A DNA stretch of 64,000 bases, taken from assembly GCA_963748005.1 (NCBI GenBank), contig CAVVHH010000002.1, positions 186,001 to 250,000 of the forward strand, given 5' to 3'. Numbering within the stretch: position 1 is the stretch's first letter; every line of letters begins with the position of its first letter. The stretch comes from CAILZL01 sp963748005 (GTDB taxonomy: Bacteria; Pseudomonadota; Gammaproteobacteria; Steroidobacterales; Steroidobacteraceae). Position numbers and translations under genes: made by a program. This document shows positions 16,885-26,795 of the stretch, one piece after another. The notes under the pieces are model-generated. The model made no database searches. It saw only the letters and a program-made list of their open reading frames with translations, and had not been told where the DNA came from.

Positions 16885-18081
16885 TTAGGAACGGGAATGA
16901 CGCCGACTTAACGCAACTAGCAATCGGTCAACAACCTCCTTCACCCGATTATCCCACGTCATTTCCGCAACGGACGCGACACGCCTAGCCTCCGCCTCAG
17001 GTGACTGTACCTCAATAGACTGTTCAATGGCCTTCAGGAAAGACTCCCGTGTATCCGCGATCTTCACATAATCTGCAAACCGTTCGATTTCAGGGTTTGA
17101 TACTGCTACCACCGGACGGCCCGTTGCCAGATACTCCCTCAGTTTCAGCGGGTTGGCATTCTGTACCTGACGGTTTTGCCGGTAAGGAATGATCGCCACA
17201 TCGAACGATTTTGCCCAAGCGGGCAATGTTTTATACGGCTGACTACCGACCAGAGTCACATTAGGCAATGCCATCAACCCAGAAACATCCGTGCTGACGT
17301 GACCGATGAGCAAGAACGACCAACCCGGACGCTGGTGTGCCAGCCAGCCAATCAGCTCGACATCGATCCAGGCAGCAAGGGATCCAAAGTATCCGATTAC
17401 AGGTTTGCTCAGGCGCACCGCCACCTCGGGAATGACCGTGGCAGGCAGCCTGGCTTGCCCGAACAGGGCCACATCCACGCCATGGGGTGCAAACACGGTG
17501 TGCGGATTCAGCGCTGATTTGCGCTCCAGTAAGGCAGGCGGCGCGACAAACAGCAGGTCGGCAATCTTGCTCAAGGTTTGATCAGCCACTTCGATGCGTG
17601 CCACATCGACCCCCGGATGCGCGGAATAGTCATCGATGCAGTAGTACACGCACAGGTCCTCACCCAGCTTGTTGGCCATGAACCCGGGGTGAGGTACCAC
17701 AAACCAGGATATGACCCGCTCGAAACCGACTGCCCGGCGTGCACGCTGTACCGCCCAGACCCCGAACCATTTGTTCAGCAGCGCTACGCCAGGAATGCCG
17801 CGAAAGGGTATTTGCGGCACCGTGCAATGCCAGAGGTTCGGGCCAATCCGCCGGGGCTTGCGCATGGCTTCCGCCAGCTTTCTGAATAGCCTTCTGATGT
17901 CACGCCCCGAGCCACTGGGCGGACGCATGCCCGGCGAGTCCACATACAGTACCGGTACATGCTGAACCAATCTCTCCGCCACATGGTGACTGCTGGTGCG
18001 ATTCTCGGCGAACCACTCATTGCCAAAATAGATGACTCCATACCCCTGGAGCCCGCTCAGATTACCGTCTGTGGTCATCAT
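16885..18081 (-). CDS. GT4-like glycosyltransferase
   Basis: 398 residues. The N-terminus GVIYFGNEWFAENRTSSHHVAERL and the motif YVDSPGMRPP resemble GT-B enzymes of the TuaH/WsaF-like kind found in EPS loci. The C-terminal half has VIPYRQNRQVQNANPLKLREYLATGRPVVAV, the donor-binding helix of GT4-like proteins. It lies 23 bases downstream of the GT2 gene and reads in the same direction, so they are probably cotranscribed. Linkage and donor cannot be inferred. Confidence 0.75.
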   Translation of the reverse strand: MMTTDGNLSGLQGYGVIYFGNEWFAENRTSSHHVAERLVQHVPVLYVDSPGMRPPSGSGRDIRRLFRKLAEAMRKPRRIGPNLWHCTVPQIPFRGIPGVALLNKWFGVWAVQRARRAVGFERVISWFVVPHPGFMANKLGEDLCVYYCIDDYSAHPGVDVARIEVADQTLSKIADLLFVAPPALLERKSALNPHTVFAPHGVDVALFGQARLPATVIPEVAVRLSKPVIGYFGSLAAWIDVELIGWLAHQRPGWSFLLIGHVSTDVSGLMALPNVTLVGSQPYKTLPAWAKSFDVAIIPYRQNRQVQNANPLKLREYLATGRPVVAVSNPEIERFADYVKIADTRESFLKAIEQSIEVQSPEAEARRVASVAEMTWDNRVKEVVDRLLVALSRRHSRS

Positions 18082-18104
18082 GGATTCTCGGCTGATGGCT
18101 AACC

Positions 18105-19265
18105 CTATCGCTCCGTGCGCTTCCAGCTGCCCCGGTAGCTGCCAGTCAGGTAGCGGAAAAATCCAACCAAGAACGCGTAGTTGAGCAATCCGAACAGCAC
18201 CCCTCCCTTCAAGAGCCCCGGCATGCGGATACGGTTGCGCAACATGAACAGCGTTGCCAGCGATACATACCCAGCGATCTGTAGTGCAAACAGCGTTGCA
18301 AACACCGGATGGCCCCGCTCAACAAAGCTCGCAAATAGAATCAGGATCAGCAAGTGGGGAGTGAACCATCGCAGCACCTTGTGGGAAAGATAACAAAGAC
18401 TCAGTGCCATCGAGCCCCCCAACAGAAACTGTGGATACCGGAACAGCGCCTGATAGTTGCCAATGCCGATTCGTACCCGCCGGCAGTACTCGGCAAGCAT
18501 GTCGCCCGGCGCCTCCTCAAACGCCACCGCGCTGGGTTGATAACGCAACCCCCAGCCGGCCGCTGCCACACGCATGGCGATGACAAAATCGTCGCAGATG
18601 GTATCTGCCGGAATTGGGATATAGCGATGGCGATACAGTGCATACACCCCGCCGTTGGCCCCCAACAGCCCCCCGACACTCGATTCCGCCAGCTTCAGTC
18701 GACGCTCAATATTCCAGTATTGGTGATCGGCATTACTGCCGGACCGAGCAGCCTGAAGAATCAGCTCGCCACACACTGCGTGAGTGTGGTCGTCGAGCCC
18801 CGCCACCAACTGAGCGATTGTGTCCGCCGAAAATACCGTATTGGCGTCAGTGAACACGAGCACGTCCGCCTGAGCCTGGACAACCAGATCATTGAGCACA
18901 CTGGCTTTACCGCGGTTCTCGACAAAGTCGATCACCCGTACCCGGGGATCAGCGAACTGTGAAGCCACGGCCACCGTCCCGTCTCGGCTGCCATCCGAAC
19001 CTACCAGGACCGATAACTGTTCCGGTGGGTAATCCTGATGCAGCAGATTCTCAATGCGTTCCCCGATACATCCTTCCTCATTGTAAGCGGCGACAATCAC
19101 TGCCACAGTGCGCGGTGAATCCACCGGACCATCTTTCTCACCATGTGGCGCACGCACCGGATCGGCATCGCGACTGCGCCGCCCAAACAGGGCAACCATG
19201 CAGATTGGATATATCACATAGGCGTAAGTCAGCAGCGCGATTGCGATCCAGAACACACTGCGCAT
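18105..19265 (-). CDS. Membrane-anchored GT2 glycosyltransferase
   Basis: 386 residues when started at the ATG at 19265, which removes overlap with the upstream gene and places a membrane segment (VFWIAIALLTYAYVIYP) at the N-terminus. The catalytic domain has VIVAAYNEEGCIGERI, GSDGSRDGT, FTDANTVF (the DxD-type site), and near the end RRVRIGIGNYQAL, the Q/RxxRW-like helix of processive or cellulose-synthase-related GT2 enzymes. Two or three C-terminal membrane segments follow. It probably adds a sugar to a lipid carrier or extends the chain at the inner membrane. Confidence 0.8.
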   Translation of the reverse strand: MRSVFWIAIALLTYAYVIYPICMVALFGRRSRDADPVRAPHGEKDGPVDSPRTVAVIVAAYNEEGCIGERIENLLHQDYPPEQLSVLVGSDGSRDGTVAVASQFADPRVRVIDFVENRGKASVLNDLVVQAQADVLVFTDANTVFSADTIAQLVAGLDDHTHAVCGELILQAARSGSNADHQYWNIERRLKLAESSVGGLLGANGGVYALYRHRYIPIPADTICDDFVIAMRVAAAGWGLRYQPSAVAFEEAPGDMLAEYCRRVRIGIGNYQALFRYPQFLLGGSMALSLCYLSHKVLRWFTPHLLILILFASFVERGHPVFATLFALQIAGYVSLATLFMLRNRIRMPGLLKGGVLFGLLNYAFLVGFFRYLTGSYRGSWKRTER

Positions 19266-19276
19266 CCCGATCCCGC

Positions 19277-20491
19277 TCAACGCGCAGATCCAGATGCTTG
19301 CGGTGTTGCAACCGTGCGATATTTCGGCCGCGGAATCAGGTAGTCGCGATACTGCCCGGGGTTTCCCTCGCAACCCGCTTCGGCCGCTTTCACGATGTTG
19401 TACATCTCGCGCGCCGTCACGTAATGCAGGCTGTATTGTTGTCCATCGTTGTAGGCCTGCTGCAGGTATTGATACATCTCCTGCACAGGTGGCCCGAGCA
19501 GCGCGTCTGAATCACGATCCTGAGTGCCATGGGTATGGATCTTGATGAAAATCCATTCCGGCTTGCCTTGCACATTGATACCGGTCTGCACCCACGAGTC
19601 GATTCGATTTCGGGTTGGCGGATAGGTGGCGCGAATATCCCCATTCTCAATCGCCGGCACCGGTAGCACCCCCCACATCAGTTTCCAGCGCAAACCCAAA
19701 GGCCCTTGAATGATCATGAGGTCACCGCTAGGTTTCCCTCCGACCCGAACCGGGGTGCCCCGATCATGGGACTTGGGGTGATGCGGATCGTCCGTAGCGT
19801 AGTAAATAGAGTTGATAGTTGATGTCTGAGTATCTGAAGGGGCACTGGGCAGGGTGAAGTCGGCATAACACCCTAATTCGCGTAACACCTGAAGCTCGTT
19901 GTTGACACCGCACCAACGCCCATCTGGTCGGGAGTTATCCAGCGCCCAGTTACCATGGATGAATGACCAAAGCGGACGATTGGTATCCGGCGCCAGCGGC
20001 AGGGCATCATGGACGTGGACCAACCGCTCCAGAAACTCCGTCAGATTGGCCCTGAGACCCTGCTCCGTATCATTGTCATGATGCAGGTGAATTTCGATCT
20101 CACCAAATCCTAAGGCACACAGGTTGACCAGCTTTTCGAGATGTTCTTCACGATATTCTTCTGACGGGAAGAAAAAGCTGTGCTGCGGACTGCGGCCATC
20201 GGCATCCACCATCGAGCCACACATCTTAGGGTAGCCGGTGACCCATTTGTCGACGCGGCTGACCTCCTGCTGGTAAGTCGCCCGTCCCCAACGGGGCTCA
20301 TAGTGATCGACAAAACAAAACATCACATGGGTGGTTTTACCTGCCGTTGCCTGCAGACGGCGTCTGCGCACGCGCAGATGACGCACATAATCAGCCCACC
20401 AGATGCCCACATGACGCCGTTTCAGGCCTAGTGCTATGAGTGCTCCATAGCCCACCAATGCAACACTGACCATCCAGAATGTAATAACCAT
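19277..20491 (-). CDS. NodB-like hypothetical protein in the XrtA deacetylase position
   Basis: 404 residues from the ATG at 20491 (a TTG at 20521 is possible), with one N-terminal membrane anchor. The rest reads like a divergent carbohydrate-deacetylase fold: CFVDHYEP early, EIEIHLHHDND in the middle (an HxHH metal-type cluster), then SFIHGNWALDNS and later FIKIHTHG. These spacings recall NodB-like TIM barrels, but the TFDDG motif is absent. It sits where XrtA loci often have a dedicated polysaccharide deacetylase, next to the outer-membrane protein gene. I do not recognise a named family with confidence. Confidence 0.5.
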   Translation of the reverse strand: MVITFWMVSVALVGYGALIALGLKRRHVGIWWADYVRHLRVRRRRLQATAGKTTHVMFCFVDHYEPRWGRATYQQEVSRVDKWVTGYPKMCGSMVDADGRSPQHSFFFPSEEYREEHLEKLVNLCALGFGEIEIHLHHDNDTEQGLRANLTEFLERLVHVHDALPLAPDTNRPLWSFIHGNWALDNSRPDGRWCGVNNELQVLRELGCYADFTLPSAPSDTQTSTINSIYYATDDPHHPKSHDRGTPVRVGGKPSGDLMIIQGPLGLRWKLMWGVLPVPAIENGDIRATYPPTRNRIDSWVQTGINVQGKPEWIFIKIHTHGTQDRDSDALLGPPVQEMYQYLQQAYNDGQQYSLHYVTAREMYNIVKAAEAGCEGNPGQYRDYLIPRPKYRTVATPQASGSAR

Positions 20492-20632
20492 TATCAGTTG
20501 CCATACCCGATGCAGAAGCAATGCCAGTCATCCACCGGCGACCGCGATGATAAACACTACCGTCCATTACCCATGATGTGGGCCGACAACTACCGGCCTA
20601 CGGCCGTGGGCCAGCAACCAACCCAGATGTGA

Positions 20633-21928
20633 TCACAGTGCCGGGAGCGTCGAGCCATAGCGCAGTCTCACCCAACCACGATTTTCGCTGTACCAGCCCT
20701 GAGACAACACATCTTCTTTTCGACTGACTCGTAAGTACTCAACACTTAGCGAAAGTAACCGGGTTGGCTGCCACGCGAGCCTTACCTCGGATTTCCATTC
20801 TTGATTATCCCCGAGTGACTGTACAAAATCAGTGCGCAAGTAGTCTGCTGACACCGATAGGCGCACCTTGGGGGTAATCGTTCGGGTTATTTGCAGCAAC
20901 CCCGAATCCCGACGCTGATCCAGCGTCGGCTGCTGCTCGTAAATGTCAGCATGGTGACGCGCGCCGATCAAAAAGCTGGTGCGCGGCTTGGCAATCGTCA
21001 ACTCCAGTGACACGTAGTTGGTTTGGAAGGCCAGTGAGGTCTGGGCACCAAAGACGTTGCCGCTGTTCGGCACATTAAGATTCTGCTGTACGCGAAACGA
21101 ACTGGCCGAGTCCGTCAGCTCATGCCCCCCTGCGAGAGCCAACGATGCACTGCCGGTGAGGCTTCGGCTCAGTCTAATCCGCGCCAGAATCCCGGGGTCC
21201 GTTATCCCGAACTGTTTCACGGAATTCACTCCGAAATCCACTACCAAAGTTGTTCTTGCAGCCGCTAAGTCGTAACTGGCAAAGGTCTCCTGCGTGTCGA
21301 CGGCGTCGTCCGCAGCCGCCGTATAGTCGATACGTTCGATCTGATGATTCAGCGATATGCTACTGACCCCGGACAGCATATTCTGTGCCTGCGCACCGTA
21401 CATGTAGCGGTCACTGTCCAAGGGCTGCAATTCATGACTCTCGCGGGAGTATCGCCCGAACACTGACAGCTGAAAATTCTGGCGCACGATGAGGCCGATA
21501 TCCGGCCCGGTCGAAAACAGATTGATGTTCTCGAGATTCCCGGGATCACCGGCGCGCAATTGGTCAGCCCTGGCTTGGCCGAAGTTGTCTTCGACGGTCC
21601 ACCGCACGCGGCCCGGCACCAGCTGGGCAACAAACACCCCTTGCAGATAACCGCTCAGATCTGCAGGGTAGGTGTCGTCGAAGTACTTCACGTAAGCAAG
21701 ATCTGCCATGGCATCAGTGGTGGTACGACTGGTGACAGAGGCGATCGAAAAGTCTGCACCGACGGAACCCATGGTTTCCGATTGCTTGGTTGTGGCACTC
21801 AGCGAAATATTGTCGGATGCGCCTACCCCCAGCGAGACTCCGCCATATGCCGCTGCATGCGCGGACCCACCCGCCCATAACATCATTCCGAGCAGCCCGG
21901 CCACTCGAGTGCTAGCATCTCGCATCAT
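20633..21928 (-). CDS. XrtA/PEP-CTERM-associated outer-membrane beta-barrel protein
   Basis: 431 residues from the ATG at 21928, preceded by GGAG at a 7-base spacing; an upstream GTG at 21976 that overlaps the kinase stop is the alternative start. A signal peptide ends near GGSAHA, followed by AAYGGVSLGVGASDNISLS. The remainder is alternating amphipathic strands ending in RLRYGS, as in outer-membrane barrels. Position and N-terminus match the PEP-CTERM system outer-membrane family (TIGR03016-like). It probably forms or supports the EPS exit channel with the Wza-like protein. Confidence 0.75.
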   Translation of the reverse strand: MMRDASTRVAGLLGMMLWAGGSAHAAAYGGVSLGVGASDNISLSATTKQSETMGSVGADFSIASVTSRTTTDAMADLAYVKYFDDTYPADLSGYLQGVFVAQLVPGRVRWTVEDNFGQARADQLRAGDPGNLENINLFSTGPDIGLIVRQNFQLSVFGRYSRESHELQPLDSDRYMYGAQAQNMLSGVSSISLNHQIERIDYTAAADDAVDTQETFASYDLAAARTTLVVDFGVNSVKQFGITDPGILARIRLSRSLTGSASLALAGGHELTDSASSFRVQQNLNVPNSGNVFGAQTSLAFQTNYVSLELTIAKPRTSFLIGARHHADIYEQQPTLDQRRDSGLLQITRTITPKVRLSVSADYLRTDFVQSLGDNQEWKSEVRLAWQPTRLLSLSVEYLRVSRKEDVLSQGWYSENRGWVRLRYGSTLPAL

Positions 21929-21972
21929 AAGAAAGCTCCGCAGAGGTTGATCGCCGGCGCAGCAAGTATTGA

Positions 21973-22863
21973 TCACTGCGCGCCTTGCGCGTAATCACCA
22001 TAACCGTAGTACGCCGAAAACACGTCAGCTTCGCTCTTGTTGAGAATGACGCTCACCGGTTTATTCTCGGGAATCGATTCTAGCGCTTCCTTTGCCGCCT
22101 CCCGCAACGTTTCACCGGCACTGATGACCAGCACCACCTGACCCACATAGCCGGCAATTATCCTTGATTCGGCCGTGATCATCAGTGGCGGGGAATCGAA
22201 CACCACCACATGCTGGCGCCCCCTTGCAGCCAACCGCGATACCAGCTCACCCATTCGATTGCTGGCCAGCAGTTCCGAAGCATTCTCGGCCACTCCCCCT
22301 GCAGGCAGCAGCGTCAGGCGTTCGACGTCGGTTGCCACCAGCAATTCCGAAAGATCCATCTCAACGTCACTTCGCAAGTAATCGACCAAGCCAAGGCGGC
22401 TGTCGATACCCAGCGCCTCGCTGAGATGGCGCTTGGCTACATCCGCATCGACCAGCAGCACAGAGAGATCTTTCTCGCGCGCCAGACTCAAGGCGAGATT
22501 CAAGGAGGAAAATGTCTTGCCCTCGCCGGGCAAGGCACTGGCTACCATCAGTAGATTCAGGGGCTCTGTCTGTTGTGCGGCATCACCCATGATTGCCGCC
22601 ACCAAAGGCCGCTTGATCTGGCTGTACTGCGCCTGCAGTCGACGTTCGCCATCCTTGTCCGGCAACAGCCCGCCCGCCTGCAAAGCTGCACGATCCAATC
22701 GAATCTGGGTTCTGGGCACTGACACTGCCGAAGCAACGGCGGACCCAGCGTCGGCGACCGGCGGCAGAGGCCTGCCGATCGTTGTCGGGACATTGGCTTG
22801 CCCCGGGCCGGTTCGCACAGCCCCCTTCTGAATCTTTTGCAGCGCCTGTTCAACTAGACTCAC
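21973..22863 (-). CDS. XrtA-associated BY-kinase (tyrosine autokinase)
   Basis: 296 residues from a GTG preceded by GAGGAG at a five-base spacing. Walker A is SALPGEGKT (about 109-117), Walker A' is VLLVDAD (135-141) and Walker B is VVVFDSPP (219-226). The C-terminus carries a tyrosine cluster, Tyr285, 286, 288 and 291, typical of autophosphorylated BY-kinases. In XrtA loci (TIGR03018-like) this kinase is separate from the chain-length membrane protein and cycles with it to set polymer length. Here its partner gene (22895-24519) is frameshifted, so the kinase may lack a functional membrane activator. Confidence 0.88.
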   Translation of the reverse strand: MSLVEQALQKIQKGAVRTGPGQANVPTTIGRPLPPVADAGSAVASAVSVPRTQIRLDRAALQAGGLLPDKDGERRLQAQYSQIKRPLVAAIMGDAAQQTEPLNLLMVASALPGEGKTFSSLNLALSLAREKDLSVLLVDADVAKRHLSEALGIDSRLGLVDYLRSDVEMDLSELLVATDVERLTLLPAGGVAENASELLASNRMGELVSRLAARGRQHVVVFDSPPLMITAESRIIAGYVGQVVLVISAGETLREAAKEALESIPENKPVSVILNKSEADVFSAYYGYGDYAQGAQ

Positions 22864-22894
22864 GTTGTCTCCTCATGACTATCTCGCACTGTCC

Positions 22895-24519
22895 CTAACC
22901 GATTCGCCCCAAGACCGGATATTTCCAGCTAATGACCGAAATCACCAAGGCCACGAAAACGAGCCCCCCAAGCGCCAGAATCCAGTACCTTCTGTCACGC
23001 ACCTGCCGCTGTATCCGGGCCTCACCGTAGGCGGCGGAAACAGCACCCAGAATTGTCACGCCGGCCAATCCTTTCAGGCTCTGCAGGGTGTAGTAGACGG
23101 GTGACAGCAGATTGCGTGCCATCGTCCACGCCAGTCCGGCCCCGATTCCAACCACCAGCACCGCGATACTTAACAGAGGTTTGGGCAATGAGACCGGTTT
23201 GAAATCTGCTGTCGGAGGATCGACCACCTCAAAGCGCACCGAGCCACTGGCATCAGCCTGTTCACCGACACGCGCTTTTTCCAATCGATCCACTAGTGCA
23301 TCGTATTGCTGCTTAACCACGCCATAGTCACGATTGAGCTGCGCGTACTCGGCCTCCACCTGAGGCACCGTATCAACCATGCGACGCAATTCATCCACTT
23401 TCTGCTGCCGGTCACGCAACTCGGACTGCGCGGTCGCGACTTCGATGGCCACCTGATTCAGAGATAACTGAATATTCTGATACACAGGGTTGGAACTGGC
23501 ACCGGTAATCGCTGCAGCGTTGGGGTCGCCGCGCCGCAGCGCGGCGAGTTCAGACTCACGACGGGCCTGCAATTCAGCGAGCGTTTGGCGCGTAGCAACG
23601 ACATCCGGGTGTCGGTCGGTAAATCGCAGCAACAGTTCATCCAGCTTGGCCTGCGCTTCTTTGACGCGCGACAGGGTATCCCCGCCGGTTGAGATCGAGG
23701 TGCCATTAACCCCCACCGTCCCGCCACCGGATGCCGCAACTGGAGCCTCGCCGCGCAACTGCTGCTGCAACGCGTCCCGTCGGGAATTCGCGGAATTCAA
23801 CTTGGTCTGCGCCTGCTTGACCGCATCCAGCTCGGCTTGCAAACGACTGAAATAATCGGTCTGCTGCCCCCCCCCGACTGGGTTGGCATCAACCCCACGT
23901 TCTTTTTCTTGAACTCGGCCAGACGCGCTTCAGCGGCACTCAGCCGCGATTCATATTCCCCGATTTGTGATTCAAGGAACCGCTGCGCCTGTTGTGCACC
24001 TTCCCGCTTGCCACCAAGCGTCTCGGTCACGAAGCTGTCCAACAGGAGCGCGACGACCTTCAGAGCGCGATTCCGATCCGGATCCTTGTACCTGATCGTG
24101 TACATCTTGCTGGGATTGCGCGCGTTCTGAGCGGAGGGTTCTGCCGCATTGACTTGTACAACGAAAATATTCTTGCGCAATTCTTCGCGGGTATCGGCGC
24201 GATTCTGGTCCGACACATCCCCAGCTCCCAGCCCAACCTTCTCGACCACCGAGTTCAGGCTGACATCATTGAGCAGAGTTTGCCGGACCAGTGCCAGCTC
24301 AGCATCCACATCCTGCTGCACAGCGAGATTCTCGATCACCGGTTTGAGTGACGTCGAAGGGTCCACAAATACTCTGGCCACTGCTTCATACCGGCTCGGT
24401 ATCCATAACACCACTGCCCATCCCAGTAAACAGACCAACCATGCGATGATCAGTCCAGCACGCCGAAACCGCCACATACCGCGTGCTTCGTCCATCAACC
24501 AGCGCAACGTCTCTTGCAT
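22895..24519 (-). pseudogene. XrtA-type polysaccharide chain-length determinant, frameshifted at a G9 run
   Basis: The two halves of one Wzz/PCP protein lie in different frames. The first (24519 down to about 23876) has an N-terminal membrane segment, RYEAVARVFVDPSTSLKP and a coiled coil. The second (about 23866 down to 22895) continues QAELDAVKQAQTKLN, a long coiled coil, and a PxxP-flanked membrane helix plus a second membrane segment near the end. The break is at nine consecutive G's (C's at 23867-23875 on the plus strand); ten would restore one protein of about 540 residues with SGGGQQTDYFSRL across the join. It may be a true frameshift, transcript slippage or a homopolymer error. Without restoration the C-terminal membrane helix is lost. 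Confidence 0.85.
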
Positions 24520-24529
24520 CGACTACACC

Positions 24530-25165
24530 TTAGAATCTGGACTGCGGAACGACAATGACATCACCCGGCTGCAGCGGCAGGTTGTACTTCATGGAGCCAT
24601 CATTGATCAGATCATCCAGGCGGATCTTGGTCTCGATGTCCTTGCCATTAATCCTTCTGACCAGCTTGGCCCGGTTGCCCGCCGCAAAGGTATTCAAGCC
24701 GCCCACCGCCAGCACCGCATCGAGTACCGTCATGCCCTCCCGGTACGGCAGCGACTGAGCCTTGGCCACCTGACCGATCACCTTCACCTGGCTGAAGGAA
24801 CTGACCGCTTGGGTAACGATGATATTGACCTGCGGGGTGCGGATGAACTCGGACAGCACCACCTCGATATCCCGGGCCAAGACGGACGGAGTCTTGCCCA
24901 CCGCCACCATGTTCTCCACCAGCGGGGTGGAAATCTTGCCATCCGGCCGCACCGGCACCGTGGTCGAATATTCTGGATTGCGCCACACATAGACCTGCAG
25001 CGTATCCCCGGGACCAATGACGTAGTCATCCCCCACTTTCGAGGCCGGTAGCCCGGAATCCTCCACCGGCTCGCTGAGCGTTTGCGTCATGGCAGGCCAG
25101 GCGATCAATTGCATCAGCAGCAACGTGATCCATTTCCGCGGCGATGAGTTTCTTGAAATGAACAC
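24530..25165 (-). CDS. Wza-like polysaccharide export protein, XrtA type
   Basis: 211 residues from the GTG at 25165, preceded by a GAGG Shine-Dalgarno. A signal peptide with ITLLLMQLIAW is followed by DDYVIGPGDTLQVYVWRNPEYS, the start of the Poly_export domain (PF02563). One SLBB-like domain follows (QVKVIGQV...LDAVLAVGGL) and the protein ends in LQPGDVIVVPQSRF. It has the short PEP-CTERM-type export architecture (TIGR03027-like) without the C-terminal transmembrane barrel of E. coli Wza. No conserved lipobox Cys is obvious. Frame intact. It lies 10 bases before the chain-length gene. Confidence 0.85.
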   Translation of the reverse strand: MFISRNSSPRKWITLLLMQLIAWPAMTQTLSEPVEDSGLPASKVGDDYVIGPGDTLQVYVWRNPEYSTTVPVRPDGKISTPLVENMVAVGKTPSVLARDIEVVLSEFIRTPQVNIIVTQAVSSFSQVKVIGQVAKAQSLPYREGMTVLDAVLAVGGLNTFAAGNRAKLVRRINGKDIETKIRLDDLINDGSMKYNLPLQPGDVIVVPQSRF

Positions 25166-25325
25166 CTTTCCTCTCTTGATCTTGCAATCAGTTCGCTCGG
25201 TGCGGGAACCCGACCATCCCAATTGGTAAAGGGTAACAGCCCGCGCGATCCGCCGCGAACCTGCACCACTCATTTTTGTGACGTCATCCCAGTAAGCCAG
25301 GAACCAAAGATACAACATAATGAAA

Positions 25326-26793
25326 TCAGTGCCTGCGCTGCAGGGCAGGCATGAGATCGGCAAGCAGTTGCCGCATGAGCACAGTTCCCCGCACATTCCA
25401 CCTGCAGGGCAACCACGCCGCATACCGCGCGCGCCCTCAGCCGTTCGACCGCCGCCCACGACTGCGCCACACGTACCGCTGAAAACAAGCGATCGCCGGC
25501 AAAATAAGTAGTCCAGAGAAACGAAGCACGCCCGGTTGCGTCAGCGAACTGGACCTCACGCACCCCCTCGGCACCATTGGCACTGCCAGTCTCGGTCCGG
25601 ACAACCGTGAAGGCCCGGTCAGAATTGCCGTACCCATCGGGTTAAGCCTGCTGCGCCAATACACCGTAGGTCGCGCGGTAAACAGCCACCACGCCGTCTC
25701 TTTGCATGTTCTCCCTGATCTCGAAGCTTGCCCCGCGAAACCGGGGCCGCCAGTCTGAATCCGTTGCAGACGCCTGCGACCAGCCCGGCGGCGCAACTAG
25801 CGGGACTTCAACAAGGTCCGCACCGGCCATGCGCCCGGTGATCCACAACACACTGGGAAATATCAGTGCCAGCAATGAAACCAGCACGGCACCCTGCGCA
25901 GGGATACGCCAACCGATCATGCCCAATGGCCCCGACGGGGCAGCCGTATTCTGCGGCCAACGACCCGCATAGAAGAAAAACCCGACCATGGCCAGCGCGA
26001 ACAGCGCCAAGCCAAACCAGTAGTGACTGACTCGGACCAGGTAGTGGGTCATGTCAGTGAAGTAGCACGCCAGCACAATCAGTTACACCCGCAGCCAATT
26101 GGTGACCAGTGCAATGCCAACTGCCAACAACACCAGCCGCCAGCCCTGGCGGGCCCGATGTAGCTGTGCGAAGAACGTCGCCACCGCCACGCCGACGATC
26201 AGAAAATGCAAACCGCTGCAACCATCACTGATCTCGAATGAACCTGAGCGGAGGTGGATAAGATTCCCGTCAAACGTCGCGCTGACCCGGGTCAGAACCA
26301 GCAACAGCCGATTCATCCATACCGTAAGGTTCTGGAGAACGGGAACCGCCGCCTCCCACACCGGAATGGCAAAATACAACAACAGGATCGGCGCAAGCAG
26401 CCCACGGGCCATTCGGGCACCCAGTACAGCCCAAATCAGCGTCCAGAGAAGTATCGGCAGTAAGGCCAGCTGCGGCCGCACTGCAGGTGCCGCAGCGGCC
26501 AGCATCCACAGACACCACATGATGGCGTGCACCAGCACTCCGGCAGGTGCCACACGAACCTCAAGCTGCGAAAGTCCCTCCCTGATATCCAGAATCCACC
26601 AGATCACCACTGCCAGCAGCAGCCAACCATGGGAGTAGGTATCGCGGTCGACATCGTTCCAGACACCAAACAGCTGCAGCGTGGTGGCGCCATAAATCGC
26701 CGCCGCCCAGCCCATTAGCAGCAGCACCTGTAACGCAGTGCGCAACGCCACCCGCTGCCACCATTAAGAAACTTCCGCAATCTGCGTTGCCAT
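25326..26793 (-). pseudogene. xrtA: Exosortase A fused to EpsI domain (xrtA), broken by three stops and a frameshift
   Basis: The ATG at 26793 follows an AGGA ribosome site two bases after the prsR stop. TAA at 26764-26766 ends the frame after nine codons (EVS, stop, WWQR). Beyond it the frame gives multiple membrane helices and SDGCSGLHF (catalytic Cys motif), then NWLRV, where the Arg belongs to the site. TAA at 26083-26085 follows. The frame resumes with HYWFGLALF (catalytic His region) and the EpsI/DUF3485-like domain, then TAA at 25642-25644. The C-terminus MRQLLADLMPAL is in another frame, implying a fourth lesion near 25370-25400. XrtA cleaves PEP-CTERM proteins and probably transfers them to the cell-surface polymer. 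No full-length product is possible from this sequence. Confidence 0.85.
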
Positions 26794-26795
26794 GG

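Noticed and set aside
23860..23880. Programmed frameshifting as the normal mode of the chain-length gene
   Set aside because: No slippery heptamer with a downstream structure is evident and members of this family are normally a single frame; simple slippage, mutation or error is more likely.
25166..25459. Upstream extension of the Wza-like gene
   Set aside because: The extra residues lack a signal peptide, and the region overlaps the C-terminal end of xrtA; the GTG at 25165 has a good Shine-Dalgarno and gives a normal export signal.
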